From assembly GCA_949289045.1 (NCBI GenBank), contig CASEMN010000007.1, positions 40,842 through 104,841 on the forward strand: 64,000 nt of DNA. Reading direction: 5' to 3'. This DNA is from an uncultured Oscillospiraceae bacterium. GTDB taxonomy: Bacteria > Bacillota > Clostridia > Oscillospirales > Acutalibacteraceae. Positions 1 through 9,501 of the stretch are shown here, one piece after another. The position numbers and the translations under genes are program-made. Within the stretch, counting starts at the first letter, position 1. Each line of letters begins with the position of its first letter. Below the pieces are notes generated by a model. It did not search any database. It was not told the DNA's origin and saw only the letters and a program-made list of their open reading frames with translations.

Positions 1-1114
1 TTAGTTTTTCCCTTCCGTCAAAACAAACTTTATCTATAAACTGTTTTGATTCCGAAATCTGTTTATCCAGCATTTCCTGTACAGATTTATAATCGATTTC
101 CTGCATTTTCTCAATTGAACCGTGATCACAAATACGAGTTTCAAGATTTAATCCGCATAATAAATCCCTCATTCTTGTATTAATTGACTCTTTACGGTTA
201 AAAACAACAAATTGCTTTTGAAAAATCAGCGAAAAAGATGTTGCATGAAACGAATTTGACACTATAAACTCAGCATGATGCACTAACCACAAAAAAGCCA
301 AGGGTCCTTCATCTTTAAAACATCTATCACAATCTTTATTAGATAAAAAAGAATATACCTTCCATCCGTTTTTATTCGCAAATTCACGTGTAAACCTGCT
401 AAGCTCATTGTTATTATCAAAATCATACAAAAAAATATATGGTTCATCAATATTTAACTTCTTCTCAATAGACGCCCAAACATCTTTTCTTAACAAGAAT
501 ACCGGATCTACCACTTGTATAGGATTACTTACTCCCAATTCTTTAGCTATTCGTACTCCCGATGATTCTCTTACAGATACAAAATTTAAACCGCTCATCC
601 ATTTTTTGATCTGCGGTTTCCACTCGTCTGCTATATCTTCCGTAGCAAAGCTGGCGGCATATGAAGCTTTTATAGATGATTCCGGAGCAAAATCCAAATA
701 AAAAGCCGGATCTTTTCCGTTTTGGAAGAAGGTATTCCAAATTTGATCACTACCTGCAAAATATACATCGGCAATCGGTATATCGGATTTCAACTCCTCG
801 TTTGAACGATATGTTCTCTCAGTTAATCGAAGATATCGCTTTGTGAATTTGTCAAATTCTCTTTTTCTCTTACCAAAACGATTTGTTAAACGTTTTGGCA
901 ACTTTGCCAAACAGTATGCTTCCCGTAAAAACGGTTTATTATATTTTGGATTGTTAAGACCCCAAAGACGATAATGACCGCTGAGATATTCTGGTTTATA
1001 ATCAATTATTCTTACTTCATGACCACACTGTCCCAGATACGTCTCTAACGCATAAGCTTGCAAACTCGCTCCGACATTATATACATCATGACATGTTATT
1101 GTGTTTATCTTCAT
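1..1114 (-). CDS. Polysaccharide pyruvyl transferase family protein (3' end off the window)
   Basis: The minus-strand frame is open from an ATG at 1114 to the window edge, about 371 codons with no stop. The N-terminus MKINTITCHDVYNVGASLQA, then YFAGSDQIWN near residue 115, a central VVDPVFLLRKDVW and a later SNSFHATSF segment match the pyruvyl transferase family (PF04230). These enzymes put ketal pyruvate on sugars or act as related transferases in capsule and exopolysaccharide synthesis. It is the last visible gene of the polysaccharide operon. Its start lies inside the end of a broken glycosyltransferase frame, so it was probably once coupled to an intact glycosyltransferase. Family length is about 370 aa, so little is missing. 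Confidence 0.78.
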   Translation of the reverse strand, partial: MKINTITCHDVYNVGASLQAYALETYLGQCGHEVRIIDYKPEYLSGHYRLWGLNNPKYNKPFLREAYCLAKLPKRLTNRFGKRKREFDKFTKRYLRLTERTYRSNEELKSDIPIADVYFAGSDQIWNTFFQNGKDPAFYLDFAPESSIKASYAASFATEDIADEWKPQIKKWMSGLNFVSVRESSGVRIAKELGVSNPIQVVDPVFLLRKDVWASIEKKLNIDEPYIFLYDFDNNNELSRFTREFANKNGWKVYSFLSNKDCDRCFKDEGPLAFLWLVHHAEFIVSNSFHATSFSLIFQKQFVVFNRKESINTRMRDLLCGLNLETRICDHGSIEKMQEIDYKSVQEMLDKQISESKQFIDKVCFDGREKL

Positions 1115-1286
1115 CTTCTATCACCCTATATATCTTTTCAATTTCCTGATAATTTGAGTAATCTGTCTTTGCACAGTTTTCAGCCAAAAATTTTAATTTA
1201 TCGTGAGTTTTTAAAAGCTCACCTATTGCTTGTGCACACCCTTCATTATCGAGAGGTACAATTACATTGTTAAAGTCGTATTTAAA
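1086..1286 (-). pseudogene. 3' remnant of a GT4 glycosyltransferase gene
   Basis: Translated on the minus strand, this stretch gives VIVPLDNEGCAQAIGELLKT and then NCAKTDYSN, almost the same as the last ~55 residues of the intact glycosyltransferase at 2366-3562. DNA identity by eye is roughly 85-90% over about 165 bp (1120-1285 against 2371-2535). There is no start or N-terminal domain. The frame ends in TGA at 1086-1088, inside the start of the pyruvyl transferase gene. It is a broken copy left when the acyltransferase gene entered this place or when two cluster versions recombined. Confidence 0.82.
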
Positions 1287-1319
1287 GAAACTTTATTTAC
1301 AATAACAAAATAAACACTA

Positions 1320-2369
1320 TCAAGAGTTAGCAATGTTTTTAATTGATACTTTTTTTATGATAAGCTTTATTATTTTTTCAATATAAATCATAATGAACGA
1401 AGCTACCAAAGACATTAAAACAAGTGAAACAAATATTAACAGTGGATATTTTGAATAGTATGCCAAACCGCCATACATGGGCATATAAAAGAACATATGC
1501 GTTAACCACATATTCATAGAATGGCTTCCAAAAAAAACAAAAGGTTTACTCAGCACAGAGAATTTTCTCACTGCAAGCAGATAACAAACAATAAATATCA
1601 TACCTGAAAAAGGTGCAACAAACAGTGTAGGTGTATAACGACGTAAAACAATAGTTAAAAGCACAATCAAGGATAACAGTACAAAATAAATTTTTCCCGG
1701 CACTATTTTATTCCAAATTTTTTCGCATTTTTCCAAAATCGAATATTTATAAAAGTAAACTCCAATAAGCAGCTCAGCATAAGACATTCCGAGCCGCGCA
1801 ATATGCTGAATTAAAAATCCGTCAACATATTTAAAACGCAGCAGATAGGACACCAAATAAATAAAAGGCGTTAAAACCGCTACAATAATCGGATGTTTCT
1901 GCACAGCTTTAAATACAATTGGTGACAAGAGCACCATCAAAATATATGTTGAAACAAACCACCATGCACCGTTATAGGTGTACCAGAAAGTAAAGAAATT
2001 TCCTAAAAAAGTTACAGGAGAAACAAGCCACTCAGCTGCTTTGCCGAGTATTGCTGCGGTAATACCAAAAAGGAACAGCACAATCCAGTAAGATTTAAGC
2101 AGACGAAAAATCCCTTTTAATCTGCCTTTCAAATATTCTTTTCCGTTTTCCTTTGATGAAATATAACTTGCCATTAAACCATATCCGCTGCAAAAACAAT
2201 AAATCATTACGCAGCAGTCGGCTGCTTGTCCTATAAAATAGGTCAATGGTGTATCACCAATATAAACAAGAGGAATAAAAGACGGCTCAAGGGTACAGAA
2301 AAGATGCAGGCAAAGCATCGCTATAATAGCTACACCTTGAAGCTGCTTTGTTTCATTTTTTGAAATCAT
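1320..2369 (-). CDS. Acyltransferase family 3 membrane protein (OatA/EPS acetyltransferase type)
   Basis: A 349-aa integral membrane protein with about ten hydrophobic segments. Its N-terminus has the family start: an LQGVAIIAMLCLHLF helix with the conserved His at residue 22. Acyltransferase-3 proteins (PF01757) move acyl groups, usually acetyl from acetyl-CoA, onto sugars of extracellular polymers. The ATG overlaps the upstream stop as ATGA, so translation is probably coupled. It sits between the intact glycosyltransferase and a broken copy of that gene's 3' end, which marks it as a later addition to the operon. It probably O-acetylates the polymer or its lipid-linked unit; the substrate cannot be told from sequence. 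Confidence 0.85.
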   Translation of the reverse strand: MISKNETKQLQGVAIIAMLCLHLFCTLEPSFIPLVYIGDTPLTYFIGQAADCCVMIYCFCSGYGLMASYISSKENGKEYLKGRLKGIFRLLKSYWIVLFLFGITAAILGKAAEWLVSPVTFLGNFFTFWYTYNGAWWFVSTYILMVLLSPIVFKAVQKHPIIVAVLTPFIYLVSYLLRFKYVDGFLIQHIARLGMSYAELLIGVYFYKYSILEKCEKIWNKIVPGKIYFVLLSLIVLLTIVLRRYTPTLFVAPFSGMIFIVCYLLAVRKFSVLSKPFVFFGSHSMNMWLTHMFFYMPMYGGLAYYSKYPLLIFVSLVLMSLVASFIMIYIEKIIKLIIKKVSIKNIANS

Positions 2370-3562
2370 TCAATCACCTTATATATTTTCTCAAGTTCCT
2401 GAGAATTTGAGTAATCTGTCTTTGCACAGTTGGCAGACAAAAGTGTTAATTTATCGGGAGTTTTTAAAAGCTCCCCTATTGCTTGTGCACACCCCTCATT
2501 ATCAAGTGGTACAATCACACCGTCAAAACCGTCTTTAAGCTGACTCCGGGCAGTGGCATAATTTGTGATTATTACAGGTTTTCCAAGAATTTGTGCCTCT
2601 CGCACCGCAACACATTTACCCTCGTATCGTGATGGCTGAACGTATACATCACAGGCTTTAATATACGGATACGGATTGCTTTTTTTGCCTAAAATTATCA
2701 CATGGTTTTCCATGCCCGCTTCTTTTATTTTGCTTCTTATAAGCTCTTCGTCTCCGCCATATCCTATAAGGAACCATTTTACATCAACACCGCTCTCAAC
2801 AATTCTGCGGCAGATATCCGGCACATTGTCAAAATTTTTGGCAGTGGAAAATCGTCCCACGGAAAGCAGCTTTAAAGCCTTTCCGCTGTTCATTTCATCA
2901 CGTACATCTGATATATCAGCTTGTTTATGTATAAAGTCCGATGAAATTATATTTTCGACCGGCAGAATTTTCGACTCGAGATTGGGGAATTTTGAAATAA
3001 AACCTTTGGTACAGTCATCGGAAATAGATACAATGCGGTCATATTTTGACCACATCTTTTCTTCCGATTTTACATCAATATCCACAGTTGAATAATCCGT
3101 ATGTATCCAGGCAATTTTCTTTTTTGCCTTTACTTTTTCGGCGGCAAAATAGTGAGGTGTCAGAAAACTGATGGCAAGATCATACTCTTTATCGCTGATA
3201 TCCGGCATCGCTTTAACAGTATATTTATGGCTGTATTCAAGCTCTACACCATTATCGCTCTTTATATCATGTGATTTTTCATATTGCTTTGCCTTAATTT
3301 TAGCAATAGTTCTGCCTGCCGCTACTCCAAACAAACCCTTTTTAACTATCAAACTCATAGGGACTGCAAGACCTGTATACTCTTTTATTTCAGGAAGCAA
3401 ATTAACTTTTTCAGGCAACAGGTCGAATAATTCACCTTCGTGCCTCATTAAAAAAAGACTTACATCATATTTTGAATAATCAAAGGATTCTAAAAGTCCT
3501 AAGAGCGCCCGCTCTGCCCCTCCGATTTCTAATGCGTGTGAAATGACAATTACTGATTTCAT
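2366..3562 (-). CDS. GT4-type glycosyltransferase
   Basis: About 398 aa. The start is taken at the ATG at 3562, which overlaps the upstream TGA as ATGA and has AGGTGG about 8 nt before it. The N-terminus SVIVISHALEIGGAERALLG is a typical GT4 opening. The C-terminal half carries SVGRFSTAKNFDNVPDI and YVQPSRYEGKCVAVREAQIL, the nucleotide-sugar region with the EX7E-type motif of Glycos_transf_1 (PF00534). It is a cytosolic or membrane-associated retaining transferase that extends the repeat unit. Its 3' end is repeated at 1120-1285. Confidence 0.9.
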   Translation of the reverse strand: MKSVIVISHALEIGGAERALLGLLESFDYSKYDVSLFLMRHEGELFDLLPEKVNLLPEIKEYTGLAVPMSLIVKKGLFGVAAGRTIAKIKAKQYEKSHDIKSDNGVELEYSHKYTVKAMPDISDKEYDLAISFLTPHYFAAEKVKAKKKIAWIHTDYSTVDIDVKSEEKMWSKYDRIVSISDDCTKGFISKFPNLESKILPVENIISSDFIHKQADISDVRDEMNSGKALKLLSVGRFSTAKNFDNVPDICRRIVESGVDVKWFLIGYGGDEELIRSKIKEAGMENHVIILGKKSNPYPYIKACDVYVQPSRYEGKCVAVREAQILGKPVIITNYATARSQLKDGFDGVIVPLDNEGCAQAIGELLKTPDKLTLLSANCAKTDYSNSQELEKIYKVIE

Positions 3563-4266
3563 TTTTTCAACCACCTAAAACAATCGTCTCCGAAAATTCG
3601 ATGAACAGGTTTCATCAGTCGACTTCTGAGAATTGTCTTTTTACTCATCCAGCTTTTTGAATACCAATGGATACTTACAGTATTTTCAGTTTTATTTAAA
3701 ACTCCTTTAGGATCATCGTATGGGTTCATGTATTCAACAGGTAAAATCAGAACATTATCCAAAAGCTGCTTTTCCCCGTTTAATTTCAGTCCGAAAGAAA
3801 GCAAGGCTTTTGTATTAAGCTGCGGACATGTTACGGTTGGATAATTTCCATTCTCATCAGGTTCCAGTTTTCTATACTGTTCAATCATACTTTCTATGGT
3901 TGGATGATGCACTTCAGCGCCAAAGCCTAAACCTGTTGCAATATATTGCGGAGTTTCAAAGCCGTAAAAAGCACAATATTCAAGGAGAAAATCAGGGTTT
4001 CTTACAAGCTCAACATCTGTATCGAAATAAATACCGCCATGTTCACAAACGACCAAAAGGCGGACAAGGTCACTGAGAAAAGCCCATTTTTTGTTGTCAT
4101 AGCAATACTTTATGTAGGGATTTTGCTGGATATCGAAATTATCCTCATTCCACTCGATAATTTCATAATCAGGGCAATACTTTTGCCAGCTGGAAATGCA
4201 CTTTTGTACCGCTTTCGGCTTTTCGTTTCTGCCAAACCAGCAGTAATGAATTTTTTTAGGTATCAT
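3559..4266 (-). CDS. DXD-containing glycosyltransferase (GT32-like capsular synthesis protein)
   Basis: 235 aa. The N-terminus MIPKKIHYCWFGRNEKP and the central HGGIYFDTDVELV, which carries the DXD metal/nucleotide-sugar motif, are characteristic of PF04488 (sugar-binding region containing DXD, Och1/GT32-like). Such genes are common in Clostridial and Streptococcal capsule clusters. The SD GGGGAT precedes the ATG. The end overlaps the next gene by 4 bp. Donor and linkage are unknown. Confidence 0.88.
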   Translation of the reverse strand: MIPKKIHYCWFGRNEKPKAVQKCISSWQKYCPDYEIIEWNEDNFDIQQNPYIKYCYDNKKWAFLSDLVRLLVVCEHGGIYFDTDVELVRNPDFLLEYCAFYGFETPQYIATGLGFGAEVHHPTIESMIEQYRKLEPDENGNYPTVTCPQLNTKALLSFGLKLNGEKQLLDNVLILPVEYMNPYDDPKGVLNKTENTVSIHWYSKSWMSKKTILRSRLMKPVHRIFGDDCFRWLKK

Positions 4267-4282
4267 ATTTCTATCCCCTTTT

Positions 4283-5389
4283 TCAAAACAGGCTTGTCAA
4301 AGGTACATGCTTGAACTGATCTGTAAATATACTGATTGAGCCTATTTTGGTTAAATCCATTAAAAAATATGTGAAAAAGAAAAGATAATACGCAGCAGTA
4401 TACGCTTTTCTATTCCTGTCATGCTTCCAGATTGTAAACAGCATTTCGGGTATTACTACGGCTGAAAGCGCAGTAAAGTATATTGACATACGTCCAAAAT
4501 AAATTGGATTCATGAACAATCCCATAGCGATGAAAACAAAGGAAATAATCATCATATTTACACCCAATATACACATACGATTTGCGCTCTCATTTATTTG
4601 CTTTCTGTATATGAAAGAAAGAATAACCGGCACTGCCTCAATTAATACTCGTATAGGATTGATTGTATAATCATCGAAAGTTTCTTCGGAATAATCTTTA
4701 CCTACAACACTAAGCATTTCAAAAATAACATCAAGATTCATAAAAGCTATTATACATGCAATGATTACTACAAGCGTTCTTGCATCCCACACTTTGTTTT
4801 TTAGGAACGGTATGCACAGTAAACAAATGATATAGGGATGGAAAGACATTGCCAAAAGTAAAAACAGAAGTGCTCTGACATACCGATGATTTAAATAATT
4901 TTCTATGGCATATAAACTTATTGCAATCGCAATTGCCTGTTTTAAACCAGCCATGCTGAACATATATATACTAATCACGTACATCAGAAGCATTTCGCAG
5001 AATCTATCTGTGTGTCTTACATAAAACGTAAAATATAACATATTAGTTACAATCGCTGAAACAAATATAAACACCTGTGGATTGTCACTGATATACCGTT
5101 TAATTAATATCTGATAAATCTCAAATCCGCCATATGACTCCATCAGAGTTGATAAATTCAAATCATTTATGTTTACCATCTCAAATGCATGAGTATAAGC
5201 GGTTGTATCGTTATAAGAGCTTCTCAAACCTGCGAATAGTATAAAGGCAATTACAATACCCCAATATACAACGCGGGATTGCATATCATCTTTTATACCC
5301 AGTCTTGCAGAAGAATAAAAACGTGTTCTGTTTTGAATTACATAAGCAAACAACAAACTAACTGCTATTAAAACTAATAAATCTATCAA
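4283..5389 (-). CDS. EpsG-family membrane protein, likely polysaccharide polymerase
   Basis: 368 aa with about ten membrane segments. An N-terminal stretch near residue 60 (FAGLRSSYNDTTAYTHAF) and a mid-region MFSMAGLKQAIAIAISLYAI match the EpsG family (PF14897), which has the role of Wzy polymerase in Gram-positive EPS clusters. It starts with TTG at 5389, preceded by GAGG at a good distance; no ATG fits. It is the only polymerase candidate in the visible cluster. No Wzx flippase is visible, so it probably lies beyond the left edge. Confidence 0.85.
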   Translation of the reverse strand: MIDLLVLIAVSLLFAYVIQNRTRFYSSARLGIKDDMQSRVVYWGIVIAFILFAGLRSSYNDTTAYTHAFEMVNINDLNLSTLMESYGGFEIYQILIKRYISDNPQVFIFVSAIVTNMLYFTFYVRHTDRFCEMLLMYVISIYMFSMAGLKQAIAIAISLYAIENYLNHRYVRALLFLLLAMSFHPYIICLLCIPFLKNKVWDARTLVVIIACIIAFMNLDVIFEMLSVVGKDYSEETFDDYTINPIRVLIEAVPVILSFIYRKQINESANRMCILGVNMMIISFVFIAMGLFMNPIYFGRMSIYFTALSAVVIPEMLFTIWKHDRNRKAYTAAYYLFFFTYFLMDLTKIGSISIFTDQFKHVPLTSLF

Positions 5390-5403
5390 CTTATTTTCCT
5401 CGC

Positions 5404-6210
5404 TTAATTACCAACATTGAGCTTTTTTCTATGTAAATAATTATAAAGCTGCACCGGAAGCAATCCTACAATTATAGGACGTAAAGAATAAAGATACATC
5501 CATTTAGGTAAACCAAATTTCTTCACAGCTAATCTTGAAACATACGCTTCATTGAGGCGAAATCTGAATTTTCTTCTTTTTGTCGCCATCTGATCATCTC
5601 TCATTTTATAAAGAGGTTCCTGTATATTTTTACCATAACGGCCAGATTCGTATATCTTAATCCACAAATGCCAGTCTTCAACGCGCAATAACCTTTTTCC
5701 CTCACTGTATCCGTTTACCGCTCTGATTGCATCTGCTTTCATCAAACACGGAGCGTGCGCATGAACAGTTCCAAAAACAAGACTTTTCTTTTCTGGATAC
5801 TCACTGCCGCACTTGCCTTCTCCCCAGTCACCGTTTTCATCAAAATAAATCATGGGACAGCTGACCACTGAGAGATTTGGATCTTTTTCAAATTCTGCAA
5901 TTTCTTTTTCAAACCTATCAGGCAATGAAATATCGTCTCCGTCCATGCGTCCGATATATTCGCCTTCAGCCTGTTTCAGACAATCATTAAGGGTTTTATT
6001 TAATCCCATATTCTTATCATGCCTGAGTAATTTGATTCTGTATTCAGGATGATTTTTAGCATAATCGGCAGCAATATCATATGTGTTGTCACTTGAACCG
6101 TCATCGCACATAATAAGCTCCCAATCTGTATATGTCTGCTTTGCTATTGAATCCAAAGCTTCTGGTAAAGTGGCGGCACAGTTATGTATTCCCATTATAA
6201 TTGAAATCAT
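5404..6210 (-). CDS. GT2 glycosyltransferase
   Basis: 268 aa GT-A fold enzyme. It begins with MISIIMGIHNCAATLPEALD, followed by CDDGSSDNTYD near residue 35 and GRMDGDDISLP near 88 (the DXD). A later RVEDWHLWIK is the usual acceptor/catalytic segment of PF00535. The ATG overlaps the upstream gene by 4 bp (ATGA). It adds one sugar to the lipid-linked unit on the cytosolic side of the membrane. Confidence 0.92.
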   Translation of the reverse strand: MISIIMGIHNCAATLPEALDSIAKQTYTDWELIMCDDGSSDNTYDIAADYAKNHPEYRIKLLRHDKNMGLNKTLNDCLKQAEGEYIGRMDGDDISLPDRFEKEIAEFEKDPNLSVVSCPMIYFDENGDWGEGKCGSEYPEKKSLVFGTVHAHAPCLMKADAIRAVNGYSEGKRLLRVEDWHLWIKIYESGRYGKNIQEPLYKMRDDQMATKRRKFRFRLNEAYVSRLAVKKFGLPKWMYLYSLRPIIVGLLPVQLYNYLHRKKLNVGN

Positions 6211-7373
6211 TTCTTTTTTCTCCCAAGGCTTTCCTGTAACAGCCTTTCCCTATCTTCAAGTATGTATTTGAACAAGCTCTTTTGTTCATAGTTCTCTTTG
6301 ACATTTTCATATCCAGCAGCGCCCAGCTGCTTTGCCAATTCTCTATCGGAATATATTCTGAGAACAGTGTCTTCTATAGCTTTTGCATCCTTCTTTTCCA
6401 CTATAAGTCCATTGACTTCGTGATGAATCGCATCTGTGGGTCCCGGTATATTAGTACAAATTACAGGCAACTCCATAGCGCCCGCCTCTAAAACTGTAAG
6501 GCCAAATCCTTCTCTGTAACTTGGCATAACGTAGCAATCCATAGCTGCCATATATTTTTGGACTTCATTGGTAGAGCCACAGTATATAACACGTTCTTGA
6601 GTTTTTGACCACTCAAATAATTCCGTGTCAACTGAATCCTCTTTCTCCATACCTCCGATAAGCAATACATACATATCTTTATGAGAATCGAATAAGTTTC
6701 TGGTCGATGAAAGCAATTCATTAATTCCTTTATCACCTGTAATGCGTCCAACGAACCCATACACAAAAGCGGTTTCGGGGATGTTAAATTTTTTTCTTAT
6801 TTCAGCTCTGAAAGTATTTTTCCTCGATAAATCAAACTTGTCAAGTGCAACTCCGCTGGCGCTTCCTTTGTGTACAACCGAGCCTTTGTTCTGAGGATAT
6901 ATTTTTTGTTCATGACAAAAATCCAAATTTCCTCGGCTGTCAGGTTCTATCCAAGTAGAAAGCTTGCATACAATCTTTTCTATCACTTTAAAAATTGTTC
7001 TCTTTAATCCGCTGAAACCAACGAAAGCCAGTCCCCACTGGCAATACAGACGTACAGGTACTCCGGCCAACCAACCTGCAAGCGAAGCATACAAAGAGGC
7101 ATTCGGAGTAGAATACTGAATCAAGTCAAATTTATTTGCCCTGAAAATTTTGTACATCTCAGCACAGGCTTTAATCCCGCCTATGCTTATTCCTCTTTTC
7201 ATACTGATTGGAATGTAATGGATATATGGCGGCAAAGAAGCTGCAAAATCATCATCTTTGTCGCAAATGAATGTTATATCGTAATCACTTTGTTCGTGCA
7301 TATACTTTGCAAATTCAAGAATAAAGCTTTTTATAGTTCCCGAGATAGTCGTAATGAAACACAGTTTTTTCAC
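6207..7373 (-). CDS. GT4-type glycosyltransferase
   Basis: 388 aa. It starts with GTG at 7373 behind a GAGG SD. The N-terminal domain begins KKLCFITTISGTIKSFILEF. The C-terminal Rossmann domain has FVGRITGDKGINELL and PSYREGFGLTVLEAGAMELP, the GT4 signature with the EX7E motif. It resembles EpsD/EpsF-type transferases of EPS operons. It lies directly downstream of the interrupted ATP-grasp gene; the gap is 35 bp. Confidence 0.92.
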   Translation of the reverse strand: MKKLCFITTISGTIKSFILEFAKYMHEQSDYDITFICDKDDDFAASLPPYIHYIPISMKRGISIGGIKACAEMYKIFRANKFDLIQYSTPNASLYASLAGWLAGVPVRLYCQWGLAFVGFSGLKRTIFKVIEKIVCKLSTWIEPDSRGNLDFCHEQKIYPQNKGSVVHKGSASGVALDKFDLSRKNTFRAEIRKKFNIPETAFVYGFVGRITGDKGINELLSSTRNLFDSHKDMYVLLIGGMEKEDSVDTELFEWSKTQERVIYCGSTNEVQKYMAAMDCYVMPSYREGFGLTVLEAGAMELPVICTNIPGPTDAIHHEVNGLIVEKKDAKAIEDTVLRIYSDRELAKQLGAAGYENVKENYEQKSLFKYILEDRERLLQESLGRKKK

Positions 7374-7408
7374 TTATACATCCTCATTTCAAATTGTTTT
7401 GTATGTAA

Positions 7409-8497
7409 TCATAACCTATTCAAATCTTCTTTCAAAGGTTTGTCACAAGCTTGCATTAGTGTTATTTCGAAATTATCATTTCCCTCAACAAATACTGGTC
7501 CATCTTCTGTTATCGCAATATCCCATCCAATTGCTCCGACATTATAAAAAAACTTATGTGCTTTAATCGATAACTCATACGCTTCATTTAACATTGGAAC
7601 CTTATATTTTTCAAACTCAATTTTACTATCTGGATGCTTTTCAGTTTTTGTACCATATCCAGGTTTATAAAAACCATATTTCTTCAGATATCCATTATTT
7701 TGAATACCAATCGCCAGTCCTCCTGCCGCCCAATTATCAACATTTCCGGTAGCATTCGTACCCACTCGCAGTAACGAAGACAATACTTTTATATTACCGC
7801 CGGAATTTACTGTAACGACTCTCAATGTGTTAATTGAATTAGAGTTTAACTTATTGATTTCCTCTGATTGGTGAATTGATCTCTGTAATATATAACAACC
7901 ATTCTTAATTTTTGAAAATACTGTTTTAAAATCTTCAAATGAAGCTATATGTTTAACAAAAGAAGCACATTCTCCATCAACAGATTTAATGAAATAATCA
8001 AATTCGTTTTTTAGATAGTCGACCGATTGTTCATCTAAACAACTAGAATATATCTTGCCATCCTTTATAATGCCAAAAACCTCCGGCACTGGAAATGAGT
8101 TAGCCTTCATATATTTGTAAAACATAAACTTATCTCTTAACAAACACACCTGAGATGTAAAACCCTGGCTATAATTTAAATTATTTAATTTTTTCCAAAA
8201 TGAATTCTCGTCAATATAAGCCTTAGAAGATGCACCCTTTAAATCTAATCCGTATAATGTATAAAATGTATTTCCTCTATGATACTTTAAAACCCACTAA
8301 ATATTTTCTAATATTCTTCTGATAGTGCCCTTCCTCTTTTTCTCAGGAAAATAGCTATTGTCAGTCGCATACTTAAAAGACATTGGCAGCCACAAAAAAG
8401 TCCATACAATAGTTGTCAAACAATTGACTATGGTTGATAAAAACTTTTTAATAGCTTTCTCACTATGCATTATTGCATGGCTTAATTTCTCTTTCAT
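7409..8497 (-). pseudogene. Sugar-transfer-associated ATP-grasp protein, interrupted by an in-frame TAG
   Basis: Read as one frame, this is a 361-residue protein with a single TAG at codon 67 (8297-8299). Before the stop: MKEKLSHAIMHSEKAIKKF and a basic RKGTIRRILENI. After it: WVLKYHRGNTFYTLYGLDL, LLRDKFMFYKYMKANSFPVP, then GGLAIGIQ and DGPVFVEGNDNFE. Sequence both sides of the stop continues the same family (PF14397-like), and the frame holds. The gene starts at an ATG with a GGGAG SD. Past the stop the first usable start is a GTG at 8149 with no clear SD, within the N-terminal part of the domain. It is most likely a point-nonsense pseudogene or allele; readthrough or sequencing error are the alternatives. 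TAG is an ordinary stop elsewhere in the window (for example at 41978-41980). Confidence 0.78.
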
Positions 8498-8512
8498 AAC
8501 TATTCTCCCATT

Positions 8513-9487
8513 TTATAAATCAGCAATATGCTTAATAACTACACTATCATACATCATCATTACAATATCACTATCGTAATTTCCAAAACTTGGTTCGTTT
8601 TCGATACCGTTTACATTATTTTCAATTAATTTTACAAAATCCACTCCGGCACCATACGCATGAAGATATCCCCCACCAAATCTTGGATTTATTTCGGAAA
8701 GATAATATTCACCGTTTCTATACCATAAATCCACATCGATTGGGCCGCTAAACTTGAACACCTTTAATGCTCTACACAAAAACTCGTTTAATTTTTCATC
8801 TTTGAATGATACTGTTTTGCTAGCACCGCCAATTTTACTTTCAAGCTTTTTCTTACTAAACAGAGACACCACCTGATTACTTAGTATATCTACGTAGATG
8901 TCTGCATCAATATCCAAAGCATCACCCATAAATTCTTGAATAATCAAACTTGGATCTTTTAACATTGCATTTTCCAAAGACTCCATATCCGCAACCTTGC
9001 GAGCACCTACTGATCCACTTCCGTTTCTCGGTTTTACAAAAACTGGAAATTTAATTTTATTCTCTGCTAATCCATTTTTGAATGATTTGATATCACCATA
9101 AGTTAATACGGTCTTTATGTCATGCTGCTGTAAGTATTGATACATTTCATACTTATCGAAACAAATTCTAGCTGTGTCCTCACAAGGCGCTAATACTTTT
9201 ACTCCAATTTCTTCAAACTCTTTTCTATGTTTGGCTAGGAGCATAATTTCCGGATCAATCAAAGTAGTTACTACCTGAATTTCTTCGGTTTTACATATAT
9301 CTAAAATGGTTGGAATATAATTATCATCATCTATTCTAGGAACAATATAATACTTATCGGCCATATATATAGCGGGTGCAGTTACACTAATATCAGTAGC
9401 AATTATTTTCCCTATTTCTCCCATTGTTTTCTTGAAATCTTTTAAAAGCTCACACCTACGTCCAGCACTGCAAAATAATATATTCAT
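8513..9487 (-). CDS. ATP-grasp enzyme, carbamoyl-phosphate-synthase-like
   Basis: 324 aa. The N-terminal pre-ATP-grasp Rossmann domain starts MNILFCSAGRRCELL. The ATP-grasp core has PVFVKPRNGSGSVGARKV near residue 150, IDVDLWYRNGEYYLSEINPR and the metal-binding INPRFGGGY. Proteins of this type (PF02655/CPSase large-subunit-like) ligate a carboxylate to an amine through an acyl phosphate and recur in polysaccharide clusters. With the PLP enzyme and the SDR upstream, it probably activates a carboxylic or amino acid for attachment to an amino sugar. Substrate is inference. Confidence 0.85.
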   Translation of the reverse strand: MNILFCSAGRRCELLKDFKKTMGEIGKIIATDISVTAPAIYMADKYYIVPRIDDDNYIPTILDICKTEEIQVVTTLIDPEIMLLAKHRKEFEEIGVKVLAPCEDTARICFDKYEMYQYLQQHDIKTVLTYGDIKSFKNGLAENKIKFPVFVKPRNGSGSVGARKVADMESLENAMLKDPSLIIQEFMGDALDIDADIYVDILSNQVVSLFSKKKLESKIGGASKTVSFKDEKLNEFLCRALKVFKFSGPIDVDLWYRNGEYYLSEINPRFGGGYLHAYGAGVDFVKLIENNVNGIENEPSFGNYDSDIVMMMYDSVVIKHIADL

Positions 9488-9501
9488 CTTTTTCTCCTCA
9501 T

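Noticed and set aside
408..701. Plus-strand frame opposite the pyruvyl transferase gene
   Set aside because: Antisense shadow of a conserved gene with no SD or family.
8297..8299. TAG read as pyrrolysine or genome-wide recoding
   Set aside because: TAG ends an ordinary gene at 41978-41980, only one internal TAG was found, and no Pyl genes are in the window.
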